NCBI GenBank assembly: GCA_030323885.1
Contig: CM059187.1
Span: 132,892,029 to 132,956,028, forward strand
Length of the DNA: 64,000 nt
Direction: 5' to 3'
DNA from: Branchipolynoe longqiensis
Lineage: Eukaryota; Annelida; Polychaeta; Phyllodocida; Polynoidae
Shown here: positions 54,831-64,000 of the stretch, piece by piece
Numbering within the stretch: position 1 is the stretch's first letter
Layout: each line of letters opens with the position of its first letter
The notes under the pieces: model-generated
The model's database searches: none
The model's input: the letters and a program-made list of their open reading frames with translations, nothing else
Told to the model about the DNA's origin: nothing
Translations under genes and position numbers: made by a program

Positions 54831-55387
54831 AGGTGTACATCCCTGATGTACTGTGTCATTGACACCATGCTCTGATATTGTCTCAAACACACTCACCCAC
54901 ACAGTAACCTGACATTGCGCCAACCAGGGCGCCAACTCTATTCTACTAATACTTGCCACCAGGGGCGATAGCAACACCTTCAAATATGCATCAAGTCTTT
55001 TGAGAATGACACCCAATATGCTGTTGTCAATAATGCATTCATAGAATATCACAACTTTCAAATCTGATCAATGATTTTCCTGTATAACTTCGAAGTTGAT
55101 TGTATTCAAACAAAGAACTGATCACAGTAAACTGAATATATTCCGATATAAGTACTGAGGGAGGTTTTCTATTCATCGCAATGGCTGTCACTGCGAAGAA
55201 CTTGCCATCATCACCAAGTTAGGCATTATTTGTTGATGTTTATCTCTGGATCGGCAAGTGCACTTGGGTACATATCGATCTAACCTTAGAACCATAGCCG
55301 AGTGCATGCGTAAAGTATTAATGTCTGCAAGGCACTGCGTAGACGGCTCTATCGCATTCGTCTCTTTCTACGTGCTAATTATGTACT
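54831..55387. other. No gene; diverged SINE-like words
   Basis: TGACACCATGCTCTGATATT...CCTGACATTGCGCCAACCAG near 54860-54925 echoes the SINE-A centre. Nothing else. Confidence 0.4.
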
Positions 55388-56125
55388 GATCGGACGCATT
55401 GGCTGAATTGGTAGCGCGCAGGCTTCCCGTGCGGAAGGACATTCGGCAGTTCGAATCCCAACCGACTCAAACCAATGCCGTATCAAATTAATACTTGTCG
55501 CTACCTAGCCTGGCACTTGGCATTACTAGGACAGGGCAAGGACTGGTTAGCTCAGTATCAGGATAATGTGACTGCTAGACGGGATGGCCGAATGAGACAG
55601 AGCGTCCGACTCCCGTGTTGGTAGCCCATGGGATCGTGGGTTCAAACCCTGGTGGAGTCAAACCAATGACTTAAAAATTGATACTTGTTCCTACCTAGCC
55701 AGGCGCTTGGCATTATTAGGATAGGGCAAGGACTGGTTGGCTCACTGTCAGGATAATGTGACTAGGTGGGATATCAGGGCATGGTGCTGGCGGCTTGGTC
55801 TCCGAGTGGGGCAACACTATTAAGTTGCCATGAGTTCGCAAAGTTCCAAGTCGGTACCGGTCCTGATATGACCTTAGATGTGTCTAGAGCGTAAGTCACC
55901 ATAAGTGTGCATTGTGACAAGTCGGTACCCGTCCTGATATGACCTTAGATGTTGCTAGGACGTAAAACAACAACAAACAAACAAGCTTGGGAAATTGGGT
56001 CATGGTGCCAGCTGTCTGGTCTCCTTATGGGGCAGGTAACCAGGACTGCGCACTGTCACAAGTCAGTCCTAATTTTGATATGACCTTACATGTTGCCAGG
56101 ACGTGAATCTCCAACAAACAAAGAA
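55388..56125 (+). mobile_element. SINE-A, head A, interrupted by another SINE-A
   Basis: GATCGGACGCATTGGCTGAA up to AATGTGACTG (55573), resuming with GGGAAATTGGGTCATGGTGC at about 55988 and ending GTTGCCAGGACGTGAATCTC. Confidence 0.85.
55574..55987 (+). mobile_element. SINE-A, head L, nested, with duplicated 3' end
   Basis: CTAGACGGGATGGCCGAATG to (CAAA)n. The 3' part occurs twice: GATATGACCTTAGATGTGTC then, after AAGTCACCATAAGTGTGC, again GATATGACCTTAGATGTTGC. Confidence 0.88.
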
Positions 56126-56339
56126 ACAAACACCATTGCGCGACAGTGGTATCCGCTTTGAGGCCTGGATCTTGACGGCTGTGGTGGTGGAACAAATGAA
56201 TCATTCGTCTATGACATCACTTTGGCTTTGAGAATGGACTTCTAGCTCACCCAGCTCGGTGCAGATGTGGGTCTAAATCCCGAGACTGACTCACGTAACG
56301 GAAGCAGGCCGCAGATGGCCGGGGACCGCCTCACAGAAC

Positions 56340-56990
56340 CATCTCCCCCGTCCCTCGCCGCCTGTCTCCCGTTCTCTCGCCACCTCTTTGCCCGTCCCTA
56401 CCCACCTCTCTCCCCGGTCCCTTCCTACCTCTCTCCCGTCCTTCCACGTATCTCTCCCCGTTCCTTCATGCCTCTCTCCCCGTGCCTCTCCGCCTCTCTC
56501 CCCGCCCACCCGCTCCTTTTTTTCCCGTCCCTCACCCTCCTCTCTCTCCACCCCTGCCCAACTCTCTTCCACTAGAATCCCAGTCCCTATACCCGCCTAT
56601 CTCCCCGTCCATCTCCGCCCCTCTCCCCTTCGCTCCCCCACCTCTCTCCACGTTCCCCTCCTCCACCTCTTTCCACGCCCCTCCCCCACCTATATCCACG
56701 TCTCTCCCACACCTCTCTTCACGTCCCGTCCCCCACCTCTCTCTCCCCCTCCCTCCCTCCACGCCTCTATCCCTGTCCCTCCCCGCCTCTCTCCCCGTCC
56801 CTCCCGCCCTCCCCGTCCCTCCCACCTCTCTCCCCGTCCCTCCCCACCGTTCTCCTTGTCCCTCCCCACCTCACTCCCGGCCCCTCCCAGCCTTTCTCCC
56901 CGTCCCTCCCGACCTCACTCCCCGCCCCTCCCCGCTTCACCCCGGCCCCTCACCCTCCTCACGCCGCACTCTGTCCCCCACAACCCCGAT
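56340..56990 (+). repeat. CT/CCC-rich low-complexity tract
   Basis: Irregular CCTCTCTCCCCGTCCCTCC units. Two long Pro/Ser/Arg frames here are composition artefacts. Confidence 0.88.
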
Positions 56991-57212
56991 ATCGCGCCAT
57001 CTATCGCTCATAAACGCAACTCGGCTGGAAATAAATTAACCGCAGATACGCGTGATTGCGATCCAATTTAATATCTGAAAGTAGCGGCGAAGGGACTGGA
57101 GACGGTGTGTGTCTGTCTGTGTGGATGGAAGTAAGTGTGGTGTGTGTGAGGAGTGTGTGATGGAGTGTGACGGAGTGTGAGGACGGTGCCGGGTATGATG
57201 ATTTTGCGGGAG

Positions 57213-57430
57213 ACCAGACCACCAGCACCATGACCTGATATCCCTCTCAGTGACATTATTCTGACACCCGAGCCAACCAATCCTTGCCCTATCCTAATGA
57301 TGCCTAGCGCCAGGCTAGGAAGTGACAAGTATCATTTTTGTAAGTCATTGGTTTGACTCGACCGGGAATCGAACTCCTAACCTGCCGAACCCGAGGCTGC
57401 GCTCTACCGGATCGGCCACCGCGTCTGGTT
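57213..57430 (-). mobile_element. SINE-A, head A, 3' end missing
   Basis: CCAGACCACCAGCACCATGA to CGGATCGGCCACCGCGTCTG. Confidence 0.88.
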
Positions 57431-57657
57431 TGAGGGGCGTGTGAGGTGTTAGGGGTGTGTGTGAGGTTGTGTGGGGTGGGAGGGGGTGTGAGAGGGCATG
57501 TCGGTGGTGTCATTAGGCTGTATTATGGTGTATGTATGGGTGGGAGGTAAGAGTTGCCATAGTAAATCAAACGAAGGGTCTGCGCTGATCTGTTATAAGA
57601 AGGATCGATATATAGGACTTAGAAGGGGGTCAGGACGGGGGGCGACGGAGAAAGAGG

Positions 57658-57740
57658 AGTGGAGTGGAGAGAGAGAGAGAGAGGGAGAGAGAGAGAGAGA
57701 AAGAGAAGGGGAAGGAGAGGGAGAGGGAGAGGGGGGATTA
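57658..57740 (+). repeat. (GA)n microsatellite
   Basis: GAGAGAGAGAGAGAGGGAGA and similar. Confidence 0.9.
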
Positions 57741-57919
57741 TATCTGCCTAATAAGGCACGGCGCGCCATGGTATAATCAATTAATTACTCGAAGGTAATT
57801 ATGAGATACTCTGTATTGCATGTCATATGTAGCAGGTTGATGAGATGGCGTCGACCCCCCCCCCCCCCCAAGCCCCCAACCTCCACCACACCTCTACCGC
57901 CAGCTCTACCATATCCACC

Positions 57920-58243
57920 CCCCGCGGAGGCTGCATCGGTAGAACGCGGGTCTGGCATAAGGGAGATCGGAAGTTCGGTTCCCGGTAGAGTCAAACCGAT
58001 AACTTTAAGATTGATACTTGTCGCTATCTAGCCTAGCGCTCAGCATTAATAGGCTAGGGCAATACCTGTTTAGCTCAGTGTCAGGATAATGTGATTGAGT
58101 GGGATATCGGGTCATGGTGCCGGTGGCCTGATTTTTCAGTGGGGCAGCACTATAAAGTCGCCATGAGTTCACACTGTTACAAGTCGGTACCCATCCTGAT
58201 ATGACCTTAGATGTTGCCAGAATGTAAAACTTCAACAATCAAC
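57920..58243 (+). mobile_element. SINE-A, head A
   Basis: CCCCGCGGAGGCTGCATCGG, GGAAGTTCGGTTCCCGG, full body, tail AACTTCAACAATCAACC. A C-run precedes it (57856-57870). Confidence 0.88.
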
Positions 58244-58631
58244 CATCTCCACCCCGCCCCCCCCCCCTCCAACCCCGGCACCCATCACCCTCTATCTAAC
58301 TCCATAGCAGTTGGCACTCAGCTCAGGCGCCGCTGTCAGGCCTAGCACGCAGACACCAGTAACGACTAATTAGCTAGCCGGTCTTAGTGGGAGGGAAGCG
58401 GCCGGATGGGGCGGTGTGGGGATGAGGGGGGGGGGGGCGGTGGCCGGGAGGCGTGATGGGTTTTGGGTGTTAGGCGCGGATTAGGGCGCGCGGAAGAGGG
58501 TTGGAGAAGGGCTTAGGTTGAAGATGGTGAGTGTGGGTGTGGGGGTTGGTGAGTGTGGGGGGGGGAGTGTGGGGGGTGTGTTGAGAACCGAACTGTGGAG
58601 GTATGGAAGGAGTGGGTAATGGGTTGGTTGG
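58244..58631. other. No gene seen
   Basis: C-run at 58255-58270, G-run at 58426-58440 and GT-rich DNA. Confidence 0.4.
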
Positions 58632-58838
58632 TGGGTAGGTTGTTGGAGTTTTGCATCCTGGCAACATCTCAGGTCATATCAAGACGTGTACCGACTTATG
58701 ACAGTGCGCAATCATGAGGACCACCCCACTGGGAGACCAGGCCGCCGGCACTATGACCTGATATCCCACTCAGAGACATTATCCGAACACTGAGCCAACC
58801 AGTCCTTTCCCTTTCCTAATAATGCCGAGCGCCTGGCG
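58632..58838 (-). mobile_element. SINE-A, 5' half missing
   Basis: GTTGTTGGAGTTTTGCATCC to AATAATGCCGAGCGCCTGGC. Confidence 0.88.
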
Positions 58839-59268
58839 GTGTTTTGGCGGTGTTTTGCCATGCTTTTGTGTTTCTTTAAATTTGTCTCGGTTTCCCGAGG
58901 TTTTGGGAGTTTTGGCGAGCTTTCGCCGGGCGTGTACCAGGGGTTGGGGGGGGGGGAGGGGGTGGCGGAAAGGGAGTGTTGACGCGGCTCTCAACTTCAC
59001 CTGTGGGCCTGCGCAGCGGCTGACCGCTACCCTTTGATGTCTCAATTAGTAATTATGGTTCCATCAGCTGCTACCAGGGCAGGAGGAGTTGGGTCTCATT
59101 CTGGCTGGAAATAAAGCACTTTCCGCAGGTCAGTAAGGAGAACACTCGTTAAAGTGTCAAATAAAATATATCACAAAGTATATTTCTCACTCTTATTATG
59201 GTTGCACTGAGAAGACTAGTCCCATGACCTCTGTTGGTTCAGCTATGGTCTGGTACAAATAGGTGGCC
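58839..59268. other. No gene seen
   Basis: A G-run at 58937-58950; otherwise ordinary. Confidence 0.4.
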
Positions 59269-59667
59269 TTCTTTGAGTTTATGTTCTGGCAACATCTAAG
59301 GTCATATCAGGATCGGTACTTACCTGTGAACAGTGTTCACTCATTATGACTTTATCGTGCTGCCCCACTGGGAAAGCTGTTTGTTTGTTGTTGTTTTACC
59401 AACTAGCAACATCTAAGGCCATATCAGGACGGGTACTGGGAAATAAGTCAGGCCACTTGTGCTATGTATGACCCAATATCCCACTCAATCACGTTATCCT
59501 GAAACGTAGCTACCTAGTGCTTGCCCTATCCCAGTAATGCAAAGTGCCAGGCTAGTTAGTGACAAGTATCATTTTTGTAAGTCATTTCTTTGACTCGACC
59601 GGGTTTCAAAGTATTGACCTTCCACACGGGAAGCTTGCGCTCTACCGATTCGGTCACCGTGTTCGGT
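59269..59667 (-). mobile_element. SINE-A, head A, carrying a nested tail
   Basis: TGAGTTTATGTTCTGGCAAC to CTACCGATTCGGTCACCG, split by a 59-bp insertion plus duplication at 59376-59443. Confidence 0.88.
59376..59434 (-). mobile_element. SINE-A tail-only insertion in a SINE-A, 9-bp TSD
   Basis: ACTGGGAAA at 59367-59375 and 59435-59443. The insert reads GCTGTTTGTTTGTTGTTGTT to CATATCAGGACGGGT. Confidence 0.93.
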
Positions 59668-59730
59668 GGGAGAGTGAGGCAGTGCTCACGCATATCCATA
59701 TTTATTTCTGCATAATCTTTCTACATACAA

Positions 59731-60077
59731 GAAACCAGACGAGATAGCCGAATGAGTTAGAGCGTCCGACTCCCGTGCTGATAGACCATGGGGTCGTGGG
59801 TTCGAACCCTGGTCGAGTCAAACCAATGACTTAAAAATTGATACTTGTCGCTTCCTAGCCAGGCGCTCGGCATTATTAGGACAGGGCAAGGACTGGTGTG
59901 CTCAGTGTCAGGATAATGTGACTGAGTGGGATACCAGGCCATGGTGCCAGTGGCCTGGTTTCTCAGTGGGACAGCACTATAAAGTCGCCATGAGTGCGCA
60001 CTGTCACAAGTCGGTACCTATCCTGATATGACCTTAGATGTTGCTGGGACGTAAAACAACAACAAACAAACAAACAA
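59731..60077 (+). mobile_element. SINE-A, full length, head L, 11-bp TSD
   Basis: TCTACATACAA at 59720-59730 and 60078-60088. Head CCAGACGAGATAGCCGAATG. Little diverged, so likely young. Confidence 0.95.
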
Positions 60078-60088
60078 TCTACATACAA

Positions 60089-60895
60089 CCAATACTCACC
60101 GAGTAATGTTTCACATGAAAAAGGAGAAAGCAGAAATACAGTACTTATGAGATGCTTTCCCCAGTTAAAAATAACGCATATACATTACTAAAACTATCAA
60201 AATGATAAATAATGATAAATAAAAACTAAAAGTACAAAGTATATTAACACTACCTTTAAATACTGTAAATATACCTCTCATTGTTGACTACTGTGTATTT
60301 TCACTCTGATAAATCTGTAAAGATTTCCTTGTTATTCAATTGTTGAAACATGTATATGTGTTTTTAAACAATTTAAAATTATTATCAAGTGAATTCCATA
60401 TTTGTATACCAAGTATAAATACATTGAGACTTTAAGACCGTTCTTGCAGTAATGTATTACCACTACGCAAAACCCTCACACATCCAGTATCTGTCATGAA
60501 ACCCCAATAATGCACACAGAAAAACAATTTGGATACTTGCAGGCTGGGTTCATGGCGCTATCTGTTGGCGATGCAGTGAGTGTACCTGTGGCTCGTTATC
60601 CGGCATGTCTCCCATGCATACCAGGAAGGCTTCCCCCTCAACAGCCTGCTGTGGGGCTTCTGCTGTGGCAGCCTTTGCTGAAGCCCTTGCCACATGGTCG
60701 CATTTATTGGTCTGGAAGACCATCTTACTGGTTCCTTCACATATGTGCTTTAGTTACGGTGGGGGTGGAGTGTACTTTTTGTTTTCACTCCCAGCTATAT
60801 ATATATATATGTATACACCATGTGTAAAATTAAAACATCACAATGCATTTTACTCTTAGCAAAGCTTCTGTGATGCGACGTATAACTGATTTGGT
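60089..60895. other. No gene supported
   Basis: AT-rich to 60500. At 60530-60735 a minus-strand frame reads TSKMVFQTNKCDHVARASAK and beyond to a stop near 60560, with Ala/Glu-rich composition, but without a start, splice sites or known domain. (TA)n at 60795-60811. Confidence 0.35.
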
Positions 60896-61142
60896 TTCGG
60901 ACATGTCTGTGTGGGTTGAGCGTCCGTCTCCCCTTTTGGTAGATCATATGATTCGAACTCATGGGTTCGAACCCTTGTCGAGTCAAACCAATGACTTACA
61001 AAATTAATAGTGAAATTGATAACAGGTCATGGTGCTGGCGGCTTGGTTTCCAGTGGGGTGCAAACTGTCACAAGTCGGTACCTGTCCTGATGTGACCTTA
61101 GATGTTGCTAGGAGGTAAAACTCCAACAACCAACCAACCAAT
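60896..61142 (+). mobile_element. SINE-A, head L, internally deleted
   Basis: TTCGGACATGTCTGTGTGGG, TGGGTTCGAACCCTTGTCGA, then a shortened body (GATAACAGGTCATGGTGC) and the tail. Confidence 0.87.
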
Positions 61143-62923
61143 CAACATGTCTGTTATATTTGGAATATAGGTCAGTCATGACGCCCCCCTACACCCCCAC
61201 TCCCCCCTGCATCCCCGCACACAGGGCATGTCCCAGAAGCCATCTAGCGGTTCTCAGTGTATAGCTGATCCCACGCATAACATGCCAAACAACATATATA
61301 TCACGTGATACATAATCCAGTATAAATAAGGGCTGGTTCCATTACATACTGTTTATATATTATATCTATATTATTACACACTATGGAACTCTTGCGCTAT
61401 CTATCACCTTGATTATCTTATAAATATTCAATTGTATTCCATAGCATATTTGTATGCATACTAATGTAGTATTACGCAATGATCCCCACTACCACATGGT
61501 GGTGGCAGTTACTACGCTGACCCATGTTGGCTAAGAAGTAATAACAGGCCCGAATTCCGGGTATGGCTCCGAGACGTCACGGAGAAATCCCTGACATCAC
61601 GCTAGTCTGAATGGTAAAAGCAGTCTGTCTCGAAAATGGTCGCCCTCAGAAGCGGCAGCCATTTTGCAATGGAAAAGAAGCACTCTGATTGGCTGAAACC
61701 ACTGAATACGGTGGCCATTTTAGAGGTGCTTTTTGTCTCCTATCTGGAAAGGGAGATGTCTTGGAGATGCCTCGGAGATGCACCCTGAATGGAAATAAGT
61801 CAAAAAGTATCATGGAGACATCTCAGAAACGTCTTGGAGACACAAGCTGAATGCGGTCCTGGTGGCAGCAAGCTACCGGGAACAGTCCCTAGGGTGGACT
61901 GTTTCATGCCTTGCTAGTGCCCCGCGTAGCCCACCTTGCTGGACGGTGACAGGTCACTTCATTCGATGTTCTCGCCTGTGGTACATTAAACAAGAGATAC
62001 AAAACTTACAGGTCTTTCTCCATTCTTCACTGGAACAGAATAGGCCACAGTCCATCACACTATGTAATTTCTAAACTTGTGGTCTATCTTGATATTATTT
62101 GTTAAACGGTTAAAATTGCTTTGACACATTGGATAATCGATTGGCTGTACGGGCAGAAAGATCACCCTCTAGGGGAGGTGACTGACCAAACTAACACTAC
62201 CATATTAAATGGTTAAATCAAATATAATTAACATCTATTGTATAATGTTCATCTTTCTGAAATAACATCTCATGTTATCTGCGTAATTTTGCAACTGAAT
62301 TATGAACAAATATAACCAGAAGACTGGTGTCTCCATGCCGATGAGATACCTATTTCTGACAAAAATGAAAATACTTACCAAGAAGACACAATCTCAGAAA
62401 ATGAGTAGATACAGAAGCATACTGGAAGGAATAGGTGTAGTTCGCTGTTTGAGCAGACTCAAATTACCATGTCTCAGATTCTATGAATGTAGTCAAAATT
62501 CGCCTCGCTCTCCAGGTTGGGGAAACACCTGGCATGAGGGTCTGTTGATGCAATCTGTATCGTCGATGTATTTCAGTATGTTAATTGGTAGGCGTCACTA
62601 TAGGAAAATGTATTATCACCTATATCCACTGAATTTGTTTCAACTGGCAATAAATATTTATATTACTAGAAAGAGACAAACCTGCTGCACCAATTAAGTG
62701 ACTATCAGCCACATTTGGTGTTTCATTTAAGCATAATTAAGGATTGCATTTACATTAAAACAGAAGGACTTTTATGTATTACATCTCATGTCATGGTGGT
62801 TTTGTTCAACTGGCAAATAATATTTATATCACTAAAGAAAGCATCTATTGGTTTTATATTTAGGTGATCAGTGAGAAGATCTGGCAATTGTGTCCTAGCA
62901 AAATACCCCTTATATGTGGCAAC
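61143..62923. other. No gene supported
   Basis: 61560-61860 has repeated words (GAGATGTCTTGGAGATGCC, GAGACATCTCAGAAACGTC) that could pair imperfectly. 62302-62697 holds a 131-codon plus-strand frame (MNKYNQKTGVSM...) with no recognisable domain. CAACTGGCAA(A)TAA...ATTTATAT recurs near 62640 and 62808. Confidence 0.35.
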
Positions 62924-64000
62924 TACTGCCTCATGACAGTGCTGAGAATGAGTGTGTGAGTGCTGTGTGTCACTCATTGAACCCCTGGTCAACCCTCCCA
63001 GACCGGACTGGAGAGCATGCTCCTCCCCTCATCCCCACCCGCACCCTCACCACAGCCTCTCCCACATCCCCCAACACACACAGTGCACTGGTGAGCAATA
63101 TAGCCCCCCCCTCCTTTGCTTGCAAACAAGGGTGGGTGGGGGCTACGATGGTTACTAATTAAGACAGGGTGTGGGTGACCGATGAGGGGGTTGAAGAACA
63201 CACATGTAGGAAGTGATACATTATTTATTTACAATATCTGTTAGCTCAATTTGGTGGTGAATGATGGGGGTGGGTTGCACATGCATGCATACACATGCAT
63301 GTATTATACTGTATGTCTATATGTGTTTATGCATGTATATATATATATGCATGTATGTACATATGTATATATGCATGCATGCATATATATATGTATATAT
63401 GTATATATATGTTCTCCAATGAGTGGAGAATAGAGCCCCGCACAGGAGGCAGAGAGGTACATGCTGTTACCTACCCTAACCACAGATGGGTGGGTGGGGG
63501 GGTTGCAAGACACTACAGAGCTTATTACATGTGATAAAGGATTTGTCACTATCCGTATAGATGTGTGTGTATGTATGTACATATGTATCTATGTATCTAT
63601 GTGTATGCATAGATGTATGTGTGCATGTATCTATGCATGCATATGCATGCATGCACACCTCGGCCCCATAATTCACCACCAAATTGTCCTAACAAATATT
63701 GTAATTAAATAAAATACCACTTCCCACATGAGTGTTCTTCACCAACTTCCTCATCCTGTGCTAACTTTGGTCACTCACACCCTTTCTTAATTAGAAACCA
63801 TGGTAACCACCACCCACCCCTGTTTGCAAGTAGCAGGGCCCCATCTGCTGCTCGCCAGTGCATAACACACTGTCCACTGTGTGTGTGTGGGGGGGGGGGG
63901 TCATGTGGTCGGGGATGGGAGGCCTGACCAGGGGTTCAGTCAGGGAGATACCTACACACAGTGTGAACACACTCATTCTCACCCAATGTCATCAGGCAGC
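62924..64000. repeat. Long inverted repeat, reaching the window edge
   Basis: Left arm ~62924-63275 and right arm ~63665-64000 are inverted copies. Matching words include GAGAATGAGTGTGT, TGAACCCCTGGTCA, TTGCAAACA(A/G)GGGTGGGTGG, TAATTAAGA(C/A)AGGGTGTG, GAAGAACAC(A/T)CATGT and CAATTTGGTGGTGAAT. The centre is ATGC/ATGTAT microsatellite DNA on both sides of about 150 bases around 63410-63560. There is no ORF of note. It could be a foldback element or a TIR element with long arms. Confidence 0.85.

Noticed and set aside
56267..57071. Pro/Ser/Arg-rich frames of about 100-227 codons
   Set aside because: CT-rich low-complexity DNA; open on both strands, no domain.
5481..61142. Many sequences with good tRNA A and B boxes
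   Set aside because: They recur fused to the same body and CAA tail; none folds as an isolated tRNA with proper ends, so they are SINE heads and not tRNA genes.
62302..62697. 131-codon frame MNKYNQKTG...
   Set aside because: No homology recognised and AT-rich; kept only as a note because it might be an old element ORF.

Overview
The window looks like intergenic DNA from the genome of a large, repeat-rich marine invertebrate. The reasons are no operons, very many tRNA-derived SINEs, non-LTR retrotransposon 3' ends, short terminal-inverted-repeat (TIR) DNA elements, DIRS-type tyrosine-recombinase retrotransposons and long minisatellites. I could not place it in a phylum. I found no host protein-coding exon and no functional RNA gene that I would defend; every protein-like stretch I recognise belongs to a mobile element.

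The most informative part is 11.9-16.0 kb, a DIRS-type retrotransposon. It has an intact gag-like ORF (13026-14390) and an intact tyrosine recombinase ORF (14411-15562) with all catalytic residues visible. It also has a left terminal repeat, a right terminal repeat and, just inside the right one, an internal complementary region (15681-15814) that equals the reverse complement of the right end joined to the left end. That is a stored circle junction, as in the DIRS-1 model. The reverse transcriptase/RNase H gene is missing; a short in-frame remnant of its C-terminus survives between gag and the recombinase. A second, divergent element of the same kind runs off the left edge on the minus strand (1-1351) and carries a gag ORF open to the window edge.

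Layout: 0-1.35 kb DIRS copy 1; 1.35-5.1 kb low-complexity DNA, MITEs and a C-rich minisatellite; 5.1-11.9 kb SINEs and TIR elements nested in each other plus a LINE 3' end; 11.9-16.0 kb DIRS copy 2; 16-23 kb SINEs and a 60-bp satellite; 23-24.7 kb an unclassified minus-strand ORF behind two 227-bp tandem repeats; 25-32 kb MITEs, LINE, SINEs and a minisatellite; 32.5-39.1 kb mostly minisatellites (GCTCATCATC-type, 28-bp, 61-bp and 13-bp units); 39.5-47 kb strongly strand-asymmetric DNA almost lacking C (or, in one block, G), with long poly-G tracts; 47-61 kb SINEs, LINEs and more minisatellites; 62.9-64 kb a long inverted repeat.

Names used here: SINE-A is the abundant tRNA-headed SINE whose 3' end reads CGTCCTGATATGACC...GCTAGGACG followed by an A/C-rich CAA-type tail. 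SINE-B is a second tRNA-like SINE with an A-tail. MITE-1 has ends TTAAAG(T/C)TGCATAGTCCGATG. Several target-site duplications (TSDs) are exact and give reliable element boundaries. These elements do not work together as a pathway; the history is layered insertion, best seen where SINE tails, a hAT-like MITE, a GC-rich TIR element and LINEs interrupt one another.
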